Shown here: positions 9,112 through 17,876 of the stretch, piece by piece
Layout: every line of letters starts with the position of its first letter
Numbering within the stretch: the stretch's first letter is position 1
From: an uncultured Oscillospiraceae bacterium
GTDB taxonomy: Bacteria; Bacillota; Clostridia; Oscillospirales; Oscillospiraceae
Direction of reading: 5' to 3'
Length of the DNA stretch: 53,144 bases
NCBI GenBank assembly: GCA_947629795.1
Contig: CANRFC010000018.1
Coordinates: forward strand, 1 to 53,144
Program-made: the position numbers and the translations under genes
Notes under the pieces: model-generated
What the model was told of the DNA's origin: nothing
The model's input: the letters and a program-made list of their open reading frames with translations, nothing else
Databases searched by the model: none

Positions 9112-9804
9112 TTGATACGCCTTTTAGACATTCAAAAAACCTATGACAACGGCACCAAGGCCCTGAAGGGCATCTCTCTGCGCATCGACGACGGGGAGTT
9201 TGTCTTTCTGGTGGGGCCCTCGGGCTCAGGGAAGTCCACCATCATCAAGCTCATCACCGGGGAGGTCAAGCCCTCGGGGGGGAAGCTGATGGTCAACGGC
9301 TTCAATCTGGGGGATATCCGGCCCGGCCAGGTGCCCTACATGCGCCGCACCCTGGGGGTCATCTTTCAGGATTTCCGCCTGATCGAGAAGAAGACCGTCC
9401 GGGAGAACCTGACCTTCGCCATGCGGGCAGTGGGGGCCTCTCCCCGGGAGATCCGCAAGCGCATCCCCTACGTGCTGGACCTGGTGGGCCTGAGCCGCAA
9501 GGAGGACCGCTATCCCTCCCAGCTCTCGGGCGGCGAGCAGCAGCGGGTGGCCATCGCCCGGGCTCTGGTGAACAATCCCCAGATGATCATCGCCGACGAG
9601 CCCACGGGCAATCTGGATCCCCAGATGTCCCTGGAGATCATGATGCTGCTGGAGAAGATCAACGAGCTGGGCACCACCATGCTGGTGGTCACCCATGAGC
9701 GGGAGCTGGTGGACCGCTTCTCCAAGCGGGTGGTGGCCATCGAGAACGGCCGGATCATCAGCGACGAGACAGGCGGGTATTATAACAATGAAGAGACGAT
9801 TTGA
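9112..9804 (+). CDS. ftsE: Cell division ATP-binding protein FtsE
   Basis: ABC ATPase that works with FtsX to transmit a division signal across the membrane to peptidoglycan hydrolases. 230 residues with Walker A GPSGSGKST (35-43), Q-loop QDFRL, signature LSGGEQQR, Walker B MIIADEP and the H-loop THE. The start is TTG at 9112, 8 nt after a TGAGGAG ribosome-binding site; the next residues IRLLDIQKTY match the family N-terminus. The end overlaps ftsX by 17 nt, so translation is probably coupled. Confidence 0.96.
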   Translation: MIRLLDIQKTYDNGTKALKGISLRIDDGEFVFLVGPSGSGKSTIIKLITGEVKPSGGKLMVNGFNLGDIRPGQVPYMRRTLGVIFQDFRLIEKKTVRENLTFAMRAVGASPREIRKRIPYVLDLVGLSRKEDRYPSQLSGGEQQRVAIARALVNNPQMIIADEPTGNLDPQMSLEIMMLLEKINELGTTMLVVTHERELVDRFSKRVVAIENGRIISDETGGYYNNEETI

Positions 9805-10687
9805 CATAGGGTACTACCTCTCCGAGGGCTTCCACTCCATCTTTACCCACGGGCTCATGTCCTTCGCGGCGGTGTTCATGATCGTGGCCTGCCTGCTCAT
9901 CATGGGCTCCTTCTCCCTGGTGGCCCTCAATCTGGAGAAGAAGATGGGGGACCTGGAGGCCGACAACCAGTTTTTGGCCTTCGTGGACGAGACCTACACC
10001 CGGGACCAGGCCGTGGCCCTGGGCGAGCAGATCAGGGCGGTGCCCAACGTCTCCTCGGTGAAGTTCATCACCAAGGAGGAGGCCAAGGCCGCCAACGACG
10101 CCAAGTACGCCGAGGAGGACCACGGCGACCTCTTTGCCGACCTGCCCCCCGAGGTCTTCCGGGACCGGTACGCCGTCCATATGGTGGACATCTCCCAGCT
10201 CCAGGCCACCGTGGACGCGGTGGAGGCGGTGGAGGGTATCGACGGCCACCAGGCCGCCGTGGAGGTCTCTGAGGGCCTGGTGATGGTGCGCAACGTGGCC
10301 GCCGGGGTGGCCGCCATCCTCATCGTGCTGCTGCTTCTCATCTCCCTGTTCATCATCTACAACACCATCAAGCTGGGCACCTTCACCAGAAGAGAAGAGA
10401 TCGCCATCATGAAGATGTGCGGCGCCACCAACGGCTTTGTCCGGGGGCCCTTCATCTTCGAGGGAATGATCCTGGGCCTGTTCGGGGCGGTGGTGGCCTT
10501 CTTCGCCCAGTGGGGCGTGTATGAGCTCATTGTCCGGGCCATCGACACCCAGCAGACCATCCAGCTCCTGCAGGCCATCCCCTTCGGCGAGATCTGGCCC
10601 CGGGTGCTGGGGACCTTCGCCGCCACCGGGTTCGTAGTGGGCACCGGCGGCTCGGTGTTGGCCATCCGGAAGTTTTTGCAGGTATAG
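9788..10687 (+). CDS. ftsX: Cell division membrane protein FtsX
   Basis: Permease-like partner of FtsE, 299 residues. The first membrane helix (about residues 19-44) is followed by an extracytoplasmic domain of about 120 residues and three further helices in the C-terminal half, ending in the FtsX/MacB-type domain. The open frame begins 31 codons earlier, inside ftsE, but the ATG at 9788 gives the usual short basic start KRRFDIGYY. Next in the operon is an M23 hydrolase with a coiled coil, the expected target of FtsEX activation. Confidence 0.95.
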   Translation: MKRRFDIGYYLSEGFHSIFTHGLMSFAAVFMIVACLLIMGSFSLVALNLEKKMGDLEADNQFLAFVDETYTRDQAVALGEQIRAVPNVSSVKFITKEEAKAANDAKYAEEDHGDLFADLPPEVFRDRYAVHMVDISQLQATVDAVEAVEGIDGHQAAVEVSEGLVMVRNVAAGVAAILIVLLLLISLFIIYNTIKLGTFTRREEIAIMKMCGATNGFVRGPFIFEGMILGLFGAVVAFFAQWGVYELIVRAIDTQQTIQLLQAIPFGEIWPRVLGTFAATGFVVGTGGSVLAIRKFLQV

Positions 10688-10735
10688 GGGCGAGAGCCGC
10701 TGTTCCCGGCAGTCATGACCGATAAGGAGACGACT

Positions 10736-12013
10736 ATGGCAAATCAGACCCAAAACAAAAAGCATAGGAAAAAGATCGACTGGCGCCGGGTCTTCGTGGG
10801 CGTCCTGGCCGCCATGCTGGCCCTGGCCCTCATCCTTCCCCTGGTGGGGAATCTGGGCACCCTGGCCCGGGCAGTGAGCCAGAGCGAGCTGAAAGACCAG
10901 ATCTCCTCCCTGAAGGGGGACGCCGCCGCCGCCACGGCCCGGAAAAAGGAGCTGGAGGACCAGCTCAAGGCCATTGAGAGCGACAAGGCCCAGGCCCTGA
11001 AGAAGAAGCAGCTCCTGGACCAGCAGCTCGCCGCCATCGACGAGGAGGTGGCCAACACCCAGAGCCAGATCGACACCTACACCACCCTCATCTCCCAGCA
11101 GGAGGAGGCCCTGGCGGTGGCCCAGGTGAAGGAGGCCGACGCCTATGAGCGCTTCTGCCAGCGGGCCAGGGCCATGGAGGAGGCGGGAGACATCTCCTAC
11201 CTGTCCGTCCTCTTTCAGGCCGACAGCTACGCCGACCTGCTGGACCGGATGGCCATGGTGGACGAGATCGTGGCCTACGACAATTCGGTGGTAGAGGCCC
11301 TGGCCGCGGCCCGCTCTGAGGTGGAGGCCACCCTGGCCGACCTGAGCGAGACCAAGGCCGGTCTGGATGAGCAGAAGGCCCTCCTGGACACCCAGCGCGC
11401 CGAGCAGGCCGAGAAGGTCAAGCAGGCCCAGGCGGTCTTCGACGAGCTGAAAAAGGAGGCCAGCGCCGCCGAGGCCCTGGTGGCTGCCGAGGAGGCCGAG
11501 GAGAAGAAGATCGCCGCCCAGATCGCCGCCAAGCAGAAGGAGCTGGACAAGCTCATCGCCGAGCAGAAGATCACCTTCACCACCGGCTCGGGCTACGCCT
11601 ACCCTCTGCCCTCGGGCTACACCACCATCACCTCCAAGTTCGGTCCCCGGACCCATCCCCTCACCGGGAAGTATAACGTCCACACCGGCATCGACATCGC
11701 GGCCGCCGGAGGCACCCCTGTCTACGCCGTCCAGGGCGGCGTGGTGGCCATCTCGGCCTACGCTCCCAGCTCCTACGGAGAGTATGTGGTCATCAACCAC
11801 GGAGGCGGCGTGGTCACCCTCTATGCCCACATGCAGCGGGGCTCCCGCAAGGTGAAGGAGGGGGACATCGTCAAACAGGGCCAGACCCTGGGCCTGGTGG
11901 GCATGACCGGCTCGGCCACCGGTAACCACCTCCACCTGGAGTACAAGGTCAACGGCGTGCGCAAGGATCCCAAGACCCTCTTCCCCAGCGTGAAATTTAC
12001 CATTTGGGACTGA
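10736..12013 (+). CDS. Coiled-coil M23 peptidoglycan hydrolase (EnvC/PcsB-like partner of FtsEX)
   Basis: 425 residues: one N-terminal membrane anchor (about 19-44), a long coiled coil rich in Ala, Glu, Lys and Gln (about 45-275), and a C-terminal LytM/M23 domain. The zinc ligands appear intact: H316 and D320 in HTGID and H400 in HLH, with H398 and H365 also in place. It may therefore be catalytic, unlike E. coli EnvC and NlpD, whose LytM domains are degenerate. An ATG at 10715 is in frame, but AAGGAG precedes the ATG at 10736. Directly follows ftsX. Confidence 0.92.
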   Translation: MANQTQNKKHRKKIDWRRVFVGVLAAMLALALILPLVGNLGTLARAVSQSELKDQISSLKGDAAAATARKKELEDQLKAIESDKAQALKKKQLLDQQLAAIDEEVANTQSQIDTYTTLISQQEEALAVAQVKEADAYERFCQRARAMEEAGDISYLSVLFQADSYADLLDRMAMVDEIVAYDNSVVEALAAARSEVEATLADLSETKAGLDEQKALLDTQRAEQAEKVKQAQAVFDELKKEASAAEALVAAEEAEEKKIAAQIAAKQKELDKLIAEQKITFTTGSGYAYPLPSGYTTITSKFGPRTHPLTGKYNVHTGIDIAAAGGTPVYAVQGGVVAISAYAPSSYGEYVVINHGGGVVTLYAHMQRGSRKVKEGDIVKQGQTLGLVGMTGSATGNHLHLEYKVNGVRKDPKTLFPSVKFTIWD

Positions 12014-12021
12014 ATATCCAT

Positions 12022-12051
12022 GGCGGGAGGGGAAGGAAACCCCCTCCCGCC
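12022..12051 (+). terminator. Hairpin after the M23 hydrolase gene
   Basis: GGCGGGAGGGG (12022-12032) and CCCCTCCCGCC (12041-12051) form a perfect 11-bp stem. The following TCTGTTACTT is only moderately T-rich, so termination may be partial, allowing read-through to the S41 gene. Confidence 0.6.
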
Positions 12052-12093
12052 TCTGTTACTTACCGCAATTTCCCTCTGAAGGAGGAATTTCCC

Positions 12094-13248
12094 ATGCTGA
12101 AACGGCGCTTTCACGGCGTGCATCTGATCCTCACTGCCCTGGGCGGGGCGGCTCTGGCCTGTCTCATCCTGGGATTGCTGGTGGGCCCCCAGGCCCTCAC
12201 CGTTCTGGAAGGCCTGGGCGCGGTGCGCACCGCCTTCGTGGGGGACTATGACCCCGACGCCGCCCTGGATACCGCCATGGAGGGCCTGGTCTACGGCCTG
12301 GGGGACCGGTGGAGCTACTACCTCACCGCCGAGGGCTACGAGGCCCAGAAGCAGAGCCGGAGCAACACCTATGTGGGCATCGGCGTGGTGGTGCGCTATA
12401 CCGACGAGCGGGGCCTGCTCATCGACACCGTCCGCGCCGGCGGTCCCGCCGAGGAGGCGGGGCTGGAGCCGGGGGAGATCATCACCGCCGTGGACGGGAC
12501 CTCCGTGGCCGGAGACGCCCGCTATGACGCCACCGGGCTCATCCAGGGGGAGAAGGGCACCGACGTGGTCCTCACCCTTCTCGCCCCCGACGGGAGCGAG
12601 CGGGAGGTCACCGTCACCCGGGCGCCCATCGAGACCGAGCCGGTGAAGAGCGAGATGCTGGAGGGGAAGGTGGGCTACGTCTCCCTCTCTGACTTCCACA
12701 GCCGCACCGCCGACCAGCTCAACGCCGCCGTGGACGAGCTGGTGGAGCAGGGGGCGGAGGCCCTGGTGTTCGACATGCGCAACAACGGCGGGGGATACGT
12801 GGACGAGATGACCGCCATGCTGGACCATCTCCTGCCCGAGGGGGTCATCTTCCGCAGCGAGAGCAAGGCCGGCGTGGAGCATGAGGTGAAGTCGGACGCC
12901 AACTGCGTGGACCTGCCCATGGCGGTGCTGGTCAATTCGGGCAGCTACTCCGCCGCCGAGTTCTTTGCCGCCGAGCTCCAGGAGGCCGCCGGGGCCAGGA
13001 TCGTGGGGGAGCCCACCTCGGGCAAGGGCTATTCCCAGCAGACCATCCCCTTGCCCAACGGCGGGGCCCTGAACCTCTCCACCGCCCGGTACACCACGGG
13101 CAGCGGGGTCTCCCTCATCGGCACGGGGGTCACCCTGGACCGGGAGGTCCGCCTCACCGAGGAGGAGAACGCCCTGCTGGCCGCGGAGGTCCTGGACAAG
13201 GGGGAGGACCCCCAGCTCCAGGCCGCCCTGGCGCTGCTGGCCGGGTGA
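12094..13248 (+). CDS. S41-family carboxy-terminal processing protease
   Basis: 384 residues with an N-terminal membrane anchor (about 11-31), a PDZ domain (about 90-170) and a protease core. The Ser/Lys dyad is visible as S286 in the SGSYSAAE motif and K311 in TSGKGYSQ. Such CtpA-like enzymes trim extracytoplasmic proteins. Its place after ftsEX and the M23 hydrolase matches the common ftsE-ftsX-M23-S41 order of Firmicutes. The open frame extends 30 codons upstream through the preceding hairpin, but GAAGGAGG places the start at 12094. Confidence 0.94.
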   Translation: MLKRRFHGVHLILTALGGAALACLILGLLVGPQALTVLEGLGAVRTAFVGDYDPDAALDTAMEGLVYGLGDRWSYYLTAEGYEAQKQSRSNTYVGIGVVVRYTDERGLLIDTVRAGGPAEEAGLEPGEIITAVDGTSVAGDARYDATGLIQGEKGTDVVLTLLAPDGSEREVTVTRAPIETEPVKSEMLEGKVGYVSLSDFHSRTADQLNAAVDELVEQGAEALVFDMRNNGGGYVDEMTAMLDHLLPEGVIFRSESKAGVEHEVKSDANCVDLPMAVLVNSGSYSAAEFFAAELQEAAGARIVGEPTSGKGYSQQTIPLPNGGALNLSTARYTTGSGVSLIGTGVTLDREVRLTEEENALLAAEVLDKGEDPQLQAALALLAG

Positions 13249-13269
13249 GCCCGGCCGGGGAGTTCACCC

Positions 13270-13298
13270 TTGACAGACGGCCCTAAAATACATATAAT
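13270..13298 (+). promoter_or_regulatory. Sigma-A promoter of greA
   Basis: TTGACA (13270-13275), a 17-nt spacer and TATAAT (13293-13298): both hexamers match consensus exactly. Transcription would start near 13305, leaving a leader of about 78 nt. Confidence 0.92.
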
Positions 13299-13316
13299 AC
13301 GTTTACTTGATGAAAA

Positions 13317-13348
13317 GGGGCCCCGGCAGGCCCGCGGGCCCCATTTTT
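13317..13348 (+). terminator. Attenuator-like hairpin in the greA leader
   Basis: GGGGCCC (13317-13323) pairs with GGGCCCC (13336-13342), followed by ATTTTT (13343-13348). It lies between the consensus promoter and the greA start, so transcripts would meet an intrinsic-terminator-like structure after about 40 nt. E. coli greA is also controlled by a leader terminator. Confidence 0.65.
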
Positions 13349-13382
13349 CCACCCTCAGTTCAACAAGGAAAGGTGACGACAC

Positions 13383-13859
13383 ATGGCAAAGCAGTATAAG
13401 CTGACCCCCAAACGCCTTCAGGAGCTCCAGGACGAGCTGACCTATCTGAAGACCACCCGGGAGAAGGAGGTGGCCGCCCTTTTGAAGGAGGCCCGGTCCT
13501 TCGGCGACCTGAGCGAGAACAGCGAGTATGACGAGGCCAAGAACGAGCAGGGCAAGCTCTACTCCCGCATCGCCGAGGTGGAGGCTGTGCTGGCCAACTA
13601 CGTGCTCATCGAGGAGCAGGAGTTCGCCGCCGACGCGGTGAGCCTGGGCAGCGTGGTGAAGGTGCTGGACGAGGAGTTCAGCGAGGAGTGCGTGTATCAT
13701 CTGGTGGGCTCCCAGGAGGCCGACCCCATGAACGGCAAGATCTCGGAGGACTCCCCCTTCGGCAAGGCCCTGATGGGCAAGGTCATCGGCGACGAGGTCA
13801 CCGTAGAGGCCCCCATGGGCGCCCTGAAGTACAAGATCCTGGGCATCGAGAAGAAGTAA
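13383..13859 (+). CDS. greA: Transcription elongation factor GreA
   Basis: GreA enters the secondary channel of RNA polymerase and stimulates cleavage of backtracked transcripts. The 158-residue product has the N-terminal coiled coil (about 10-75) with the acidic tip motif DLSENSEYDEAK, which carries the catalytic acidic residues, and the C-terminal FKBP-like domain (SPFGKALMGK). The AAGGAAAGGTGA ribosome-binding site precedes the ATG. The gene sits 27 nt before lysS, a common Firmicute pairing. Confidence 0.97.
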   Translation: MAKQYKLTPKRLQELQDELTYLKTTREKEVAALLKEARSFGDLSENSEYDEAKNEQGKLYSRIAEVEAVLANYVLIEEQEFAADAVSLGSVVKVLDEEFSEECVYHLVGSQEADPMNGKISEDSPFGKALMGKVIGDEVTVEAPMGALKYKILGIEKK

Positions 13860-13886
13860 AGAAGTCGAAAATTAGGAGAGATAGTA

Positions 13887-15386
13887 ATGGCTGAGCAGCA
13901 AAGCAGCAACGCCCCGGAGAAGGAGCTCTCTGAGCTTCTGCGCCTTCGCCGGGAGAAGCTCACCGCCTTGCAGGAGGCGGGGGAGGACCCCTTCCGGCAG
14001 ACCCGGTTTGCCTGGGACCACACCTCGGCGCAGATCAAGGAAAACTTTGACGCCCTGGAGGGCAAGGCCGTGAAGGTGGCCGGCCGTCTCATGTCCAAGC
14101 GGGGCATGGGCAAGGTCTCCTTCTGCGACCTCCAGGACCGGGACGGCCGCATCCAGCTCTACGCCCGGCAGGACGAGATGGACGAGGCAGTCTATAAGAA
14201 GTTCAAGAAGTTTGACATCGGCGACATCGTGGGCGTGGAGGGCGAGGTCTTCCGCACCCAGCGGGGAGAGATGAGCGTCCGGGCCCGGAACATCACCCTG
14301 CTGAGCAAGTCCCTGCTCCCCCTGCCCGAGAAGTTCCACGGCCTGCAGGACAAGGAGCTGCGCTACCGCCAGCGGTATGTGGACCTCATCGTGAACCCCG
14401 AGGTGAAGCGGAACTTTGTCATCCGCTCCCAGTTCGTCAAGCACGTCCGGGACTTCCTGGATGCCCGGGGCTTCATGGAGGTGGAGACGCCGGTGCTCAA
14501 CACCATCCAGGGCGGCGCCACCGCCCGGCCCTTCGTCACCCACCACAACACCCTGGATATCGACATGTACCTGCGCATCGCCACCGAGCTGCCCCTGAAG
14601 CGGCTCATCGTGGGCGGTATGGACCGGGTGTATGACCTGGGGCGCATCTTCCGCAACGAGGGCATGGACCCCAAGCACAACCCGGAGTTCACCACCGTGG
14701 AGCTCTACCAGGCCTATGCCGACTTCAACGACATGATGGACCTGTTCGAGGGACTGCTCTCCTCCGCCGCCCAGAAGATCCTGGGCACCTATGAGGTGGA
14801 GTGGCTGGGGGAGAAGATCTCTTTGGCTCCCGGCTGGCCCCGCCTGCCTATGCACGAGGCGGTGAAGCAGTACACCGGTCTGGACTTCATGGCGGTGCCC
14901 GACGACGCCCAGGCCGTGGCCCTGGCCAAGTCCATCGGGGTGGAGCTGCCCGGGACCAAGGAGCCTACCTGGGGCAACGCCCTCTACGAGGTCTTTGACC
15001 AGAAGGTGGAGGAAAAGCTGATCCAGCCCACCTTCATCACCATGCACCCGGTGGACGTCTCGCCGCTGGCCAAGCGGTCCCCCGAGGATCCCCGGCTCAC
15101 TGAGCGCTTCGAGCTGTTCATCTGCCGCTCCGAGATGGGCAACGCCTTCTCCGAGCTCAACGACCCCATCGACCAGCGCCAGCGCTTCCAGAAGGAAGTG
15201 GAGGCCCGGGCCAAGGGGGATGACGAGGCGGGCATGATGGACGAGGACTATATCACCGCCCTGGAGTACGGCATGCCCCCCACGGGCGGCCTGGGCATCG
15301 GCATCGACCGCTGCGTCATGCTCCTCACCGGCGCCGACTCCATCCGGGACGTGATCCTGTTCCCCACCATGAAGCCTATCGATTGA
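13887..15386 (+). CDS. lysS: Lysyl-tRNA synthetase, class II; 3' end remodelled by island insertion
   Basis: Charges tRNA-Lys with lysine. 499 residues: an OB-fold anticodon-binding domain (about 60-145) followed by the class II core with motif 2 ([15 protein letters not shown]) and motif 3 ([15 protein letters not shown]). TAGGAGAG precedes the ATG. The last codons read PTMKPID-stop. The far end of the adjoining island, at 19717-19743, again encodes PTMKPLDK-stop, so the original 3' end seems to have been displaced 4.3 kb downstream and replaced by the island's copy. Confidence 0.97.
   Translation: MAEQQSSNAPEKELSELLRLRREKLTALQEAGEDPFRQTRFAWDHTSAQIKENFDALEGKAVKVAGRLMSKRGMGKVSFCDLQDRDGRIQLYARQDEMDEAVYKKFKKFDIGDIVGVEGEVFRTQRGEMSVRARNITLLSKSLLPLPEKFHGLQDKELRYRQRYVDLIVNPEVKRNFVIRSQFVKHVRDFLDARGFMEVETPVLNTIQGGATARPFVTHHNTLDIDMYLRIATELPLKRLIVGGMDRVYDLGRIFRNEGMDPKHNPEFTTVELYQAYADFNDMMDLFEGLLSSAAQKILGTYEVEWLGEKISLAPGWPRLPMHEAVKQYTGLDFMAVPDDAQAVALAKSIGVELPGTKEPTWGNALYEVFDQKVEEKLIQPTFITMHPVDVSPLAKRSPEDPRLTERFELFICRSEMGNAFSELNDPIDQRQRFQKEVEARAKGDDEAGMMDEDYITALEYGMPPTGGLGIGIDRCVMLLTGADSIRDVILFPTMKPID
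15362..15376 (+). other. Putative attL core inside lysS
   Basis: CCCCACCATGAAGCC matches CCCCACGATGAAGCC at 19717-19731 in 14 of 15 positions. It is the codons for PTMKP at the lysS 3' end and marks the left end of the AT-rich island. Confidence 0.65.
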
Positions 15387-15780
15387 GAAACCCTGTAATC
15401 CCAGTGGTTTCAAGGTTTTCAGAGACGTGGTTTCATTGTTTTACCCCAGATACTACCCCATTTCATTTGAAAGATTAGTATTGTTAAAATTATGTTGCAT
15501 TAGAATATGCAATAAATATGCAGTGAAGTCGTATAATTAGAATTGTTTTGAGTAGGAAACCCACTTAGGCATAGCCTGGGTGGGCTTTCCGCTATAAAAT
15601 AAATAAAAGGATAATGAGTGAGATAGTGTAGGGGCATGTGGACATTCTTAGAAAAGCAAAAAAGTAAATTTCAATCAAAAAAAGGAGTTTTTCTCTTGCT
15701 CTCAATATAATTATATGGTACAATTTTAATACTCATATACAAATATGATCCGACTGGATCGAAGAAGAGGGTATCAATAA
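15387..15780. other. Gene-free left end of the island
   Basis: No gene is supported. The stretch holds the sub-terminal repeats (15401-15463), a hairpin at 15555-15590 whose arms include GGAAA/TTTCC, CCCAC/GTGGG and AGGC/GCCT, and the promoter of the first island operon at 15696-15724. It is strongly AT-rich from about 15440 on. Confidence 0.7.
15696..15724 (+). promoter_or_regulatory. Promoter of the first island operon
   Basis: TTGCTC (15696-15701), a 17-nt spacer and TACAAT (15719-15724) with a TGG extended -10, 56 nt before the start codon at 15781. Confidence 0.75.
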
Positions 15781-16326
15781 ATGGGCAAGGATGGGAGTAC
15801 TCAGGCGAAGCCACTATGTAGCCCTGATTTATGTGCTTGCAGGGGAGAAAAATGTAACTATGTACATAAGCAATACGGCCTTAATAAGTGGGTGTTTCGT
15901 CTAATCCTTTTTACAATTTTTCTTGGCATTATTGTTCCATTTGCCACAGAGGCTATTTTGCCGATATTTTTTCAGATTGAACCTTCTGGCTTGAATACGT
16001 GGAACCAATTTGTAAGCATTATCCTTGGAATAATTGCAACAGTTTTGAGTATAGTATCTATCATTATGGGGTTTAAGAATTACGAGGATACGCTTGCGGT
16101 TCAAGAAAAATACATGGAGGCATTGCAAAAAATAAGTAATATGGCGCAGGATCTCACACAGGTGAGAGATGAAGTAAAACGAATGGCGGCATTGCGGAGG
16201 GATGTTGAGGACGTTGAGGTTCCTTCTTCTAAAGTGTCTAAGATTGAATGGGAGGAAGAACCGAAGGAGGCTCCCGCAGATGCACAGAAGTCAGATCCTG
16301 TACCAAGCAAACCTATCGAGGGATGA
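15781..16326 (+). CDS. Hypothetical two-helix membrane protein with Cys cluster and coiled coil
   Basis: 181 residues, family not recognised. The N-terminus has four cysteines (C13, C18, C20, C25) in a C-x4-C-x-C-x4-C pattern that could bind metal. Two membrane helices follow (about 38-64 and 76-98), then a probable coiled coil (about 105-145) and an acidic, Pro-rich tail. The short loop between helices suggests a hairpin with both ends on one side of the membrane. First gene of an island operon; the next gene starts 27 nt later. A membrane-bound sensor or effector is possible, but nothing proves it. Confidence 0.75.
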   Translation: MGKDGSTQAKPLCSPDLCACRGEKCNYVHKQYGLNKWVFRLILFTIFLGIIVPFATEAILPIFFQIEPSGLNTWNQFVSIILGIIATVLSIVSIIMGFKNYEDTLAVQEKYMEALQKISNMAQDLTQVRDEVKRMAALRRDVEDVEVPSSKVSKIEWEEEPKEAPADAQKSDPVPSKPIEG

Positions 16327-16353
16327 ACTCTAAGGAGGAGGTAGGCAATTAAA

Positions 16354-16836
16354 ATGTGCATGAAAAATATGAATGCAACTATGCTGATGTGTTTGTCTGT
16401 TAAGAACCAGAATGGGGGCATTGATTCTTTTGAGCATATTTTTGATAGTATAATTCCCGGTAGGGAAGAGAATCAATATTTTATTGATGGAATGAATGTT
16501 GTCATTGATGCTTCAATTATTTTTGGAGATTCAGATGGTGAGGATTGTATAAAACTAAATCAAGAATATGAGTATATGGTAAGGCTTACTCATGTGGAAA
16601 GTGGATTGGGGATTCCACTATATACATTCAAATTGGCGATTCCTAAGGATGAGTTGCGGACTTGGTGTAAGAATTTCTATGAATTAAAACGAGTAATTAA
16701 ACTACCAAGAATTTATCTTCCTAAAGGCCTTGGAAATTATGCATTAAAGTTGTTAGTGCGGCCAGTTGAACTTGGAAGTGATGCTGGCTGGACAACACAG
16801 ACAATTCATAGTTTAGTAATTGGAGATGCAAATTAA
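16354..16836 (+). CDS. Hypothetical beta-rich protein of the island
   Basis: 160 residues, no recognised catalytic motif and no signal peptide. Alternating hydrophobic strands (NVVIDASIIFGDSDG, YEYMVRLTHVESGLGIPLYT, ALKLLVRPVEL) suggest a compact beta-sandwich. The general plan recalls DUF6941-type proteins, but this is a weak impression. AAGGAGGAGG lies 12 nt before the ATG, a rather long spacing. The second gene of the operon begun at 15781 and followed by a strong terminator, so the two products probably act together. Confidence 0.7.
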   Translation: MCMKNMNATMLMCLSVKNQNGGIDSFEHIFDSIIPGREENQYFIDGMNVVIDASIIFGDSDGEDCIKLNQEYEYMVRLTHVESGLGIPLYTFKLAIPKDELRTWCKNFYELKRVIKLPRIYLPKGLGNYALKLLVRPVELGSDAGWTTQTIHSLVIGDAN

Positions 16837-16902
16837 TATAAATTAGAAAAGGCAATTGATTGAGAGCCAGGTTTATGTTTTGTGCGAGATGATTGAAAGA
16901 AT

Positions 16903-16947
16903 AAAGCGCTATTGTGGCAATCAGCCATAATAGCGCTTTGCTTTTTT
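16903..16947 (+). terminator. Terminator of the first island operon
   Basis: AAAGCGCTATTGTGGC (16903-16918) pairs with GCCATAATAGCGCTTT (16924-16939) through 16 positions including one G-T pair, with a 5-nt loop and a downstream T-run (16942-16947). It is a sequence homologue of the terminator at 18397. Confidence 0.9.
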
Positions 16948-16977
16948 GCTTTTTTCGGAGTATAGATAAAAAAGTAT

Positions 16978-17006
16978 TTGCATTAAGCAGATAGGCGCAA
17001 TATAAT
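16978..17006 (+). promoter_or_regulatory. Promoter of the EEP gene pair
   Basis: TTGCAT (16978-16983), a 17-nt spacer and TATAAT (17001-17006), 54 nt before the ATG at 17061. It makes the EEP pair a separate transcription unit. Confidence 0.8.
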
Positions 17007-17060
17007 TAAAGTATCGAGAATTGTCGATTTTTGGAAATCCAATTTTGAGATCGTGATACT

Positions 17061-17876
17061 ATGGTGGTGGGAGTATTGCAAATAATGTTTTGGAATTTGA
17101 AGAAAAACGCTAATGAAAATCTCATTGCAGATATTATTGAAGAACAAAACATAGATATTGCATTATTTGCAGAGTATTTATCTACAGATTTTAGCACAGT
17201 GACAGACATTCTGGGTGATGAATATCGGTACTGCGTTGGGTATGGTGGTTGCGAAAAAATATCTTTATTGGCTAGGACGAGCATACAGGTATCGGTTCGT
17301 CGTGAGCAGAACAGATATGTGATTTATACATGCGAAGTTGATGGAGATAAGTTTATAATTGCAGGAGCCCATCTTCCGGCAAATCCGCACAGTGGCCCAG
17401 AAGAGAGAAAAATTGTTATCCGTGATCTCATTCAAGATGTTAATATGCTTGAAAAAGAGATGAAACATTATAATACGATTATTATTGGAGACTTTAATGC
17501 GAGTCCTTTTGATGATGAGTTAGTAGCAAAAGATGCGTTTAATGCTGTGCTGTACAAGGGAGTTATTATGCAGCAAGAAAGTGTTACAGTTGAAGGCAAA
17601 AAATACCGAAGATTTTATAATCCTATGCTAGATTATATTTCAGAGAAGAATGAAATCTATGGCTCATTATATTATTCTTCAGGTGCTACGACGCTGTATT
17701 GGTATTGCTATGATCAAATAATTGTGAGAAAGCCGCTAGTTGAGCGAATACGAGATATATCGTATTGCCGCAAAATAAAGAGCAGACGGCTGATTAAAGA
17801 TGTTGCACCAGATAAAAGTATTAGCGATCATCTCCCGCTACTTGTTGAAATTGAAAGGGGTGTGTGCAATGCGTGA
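17061..17876 (+). CDS. Endonuclease/exonuclease/phosphatase (EEP) superfamily protein
   Basis: 271 residues with the whole metal-dependent phosphoesterase motif set: WN at 11-12, the metal-binding E38 in FAEY, H104 in AGAHLP, D144 and N146 in IIIGDFNAS, YDQIIV near 218, and D256/H257 in SDHLP. The enzyme should cleave phosphodiesters or phosphate monoesters; the substrate (DNA, RNA, nucleotide or lipid) cannot be told. No signal peptide. The ribosome-binding site before 17061 is poor; an ATG at 17085 preceded by GTGGGAG is an alternative start that keeps every motif. It overlaps the next gene by 8 nt. Confidence 0.87.
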   Translation: MVVGVLQIMFWNLKKNANENLIADIIEEQNIDIALFAEYLSTDFSTVTDILGDEYRYCVGYGGCEKISLLARTSIQVSVRREQNRYVIYTCEVDGDKFIIAGAHLPANPHSGPEERKIVIRDLIQDVNMLEKEMKHYNTIIIGDFNASPFDDELVAKDAFNAVLYKGVIMQQESVTVEGKKYRRFYNPMLDYISEKNEIYGSLYYSSGATTLYWYCYDQIIVRKPLVERIRDISYCRKIKSRRLIKDVAPDKSISDHLPLLVEIERGVCNA

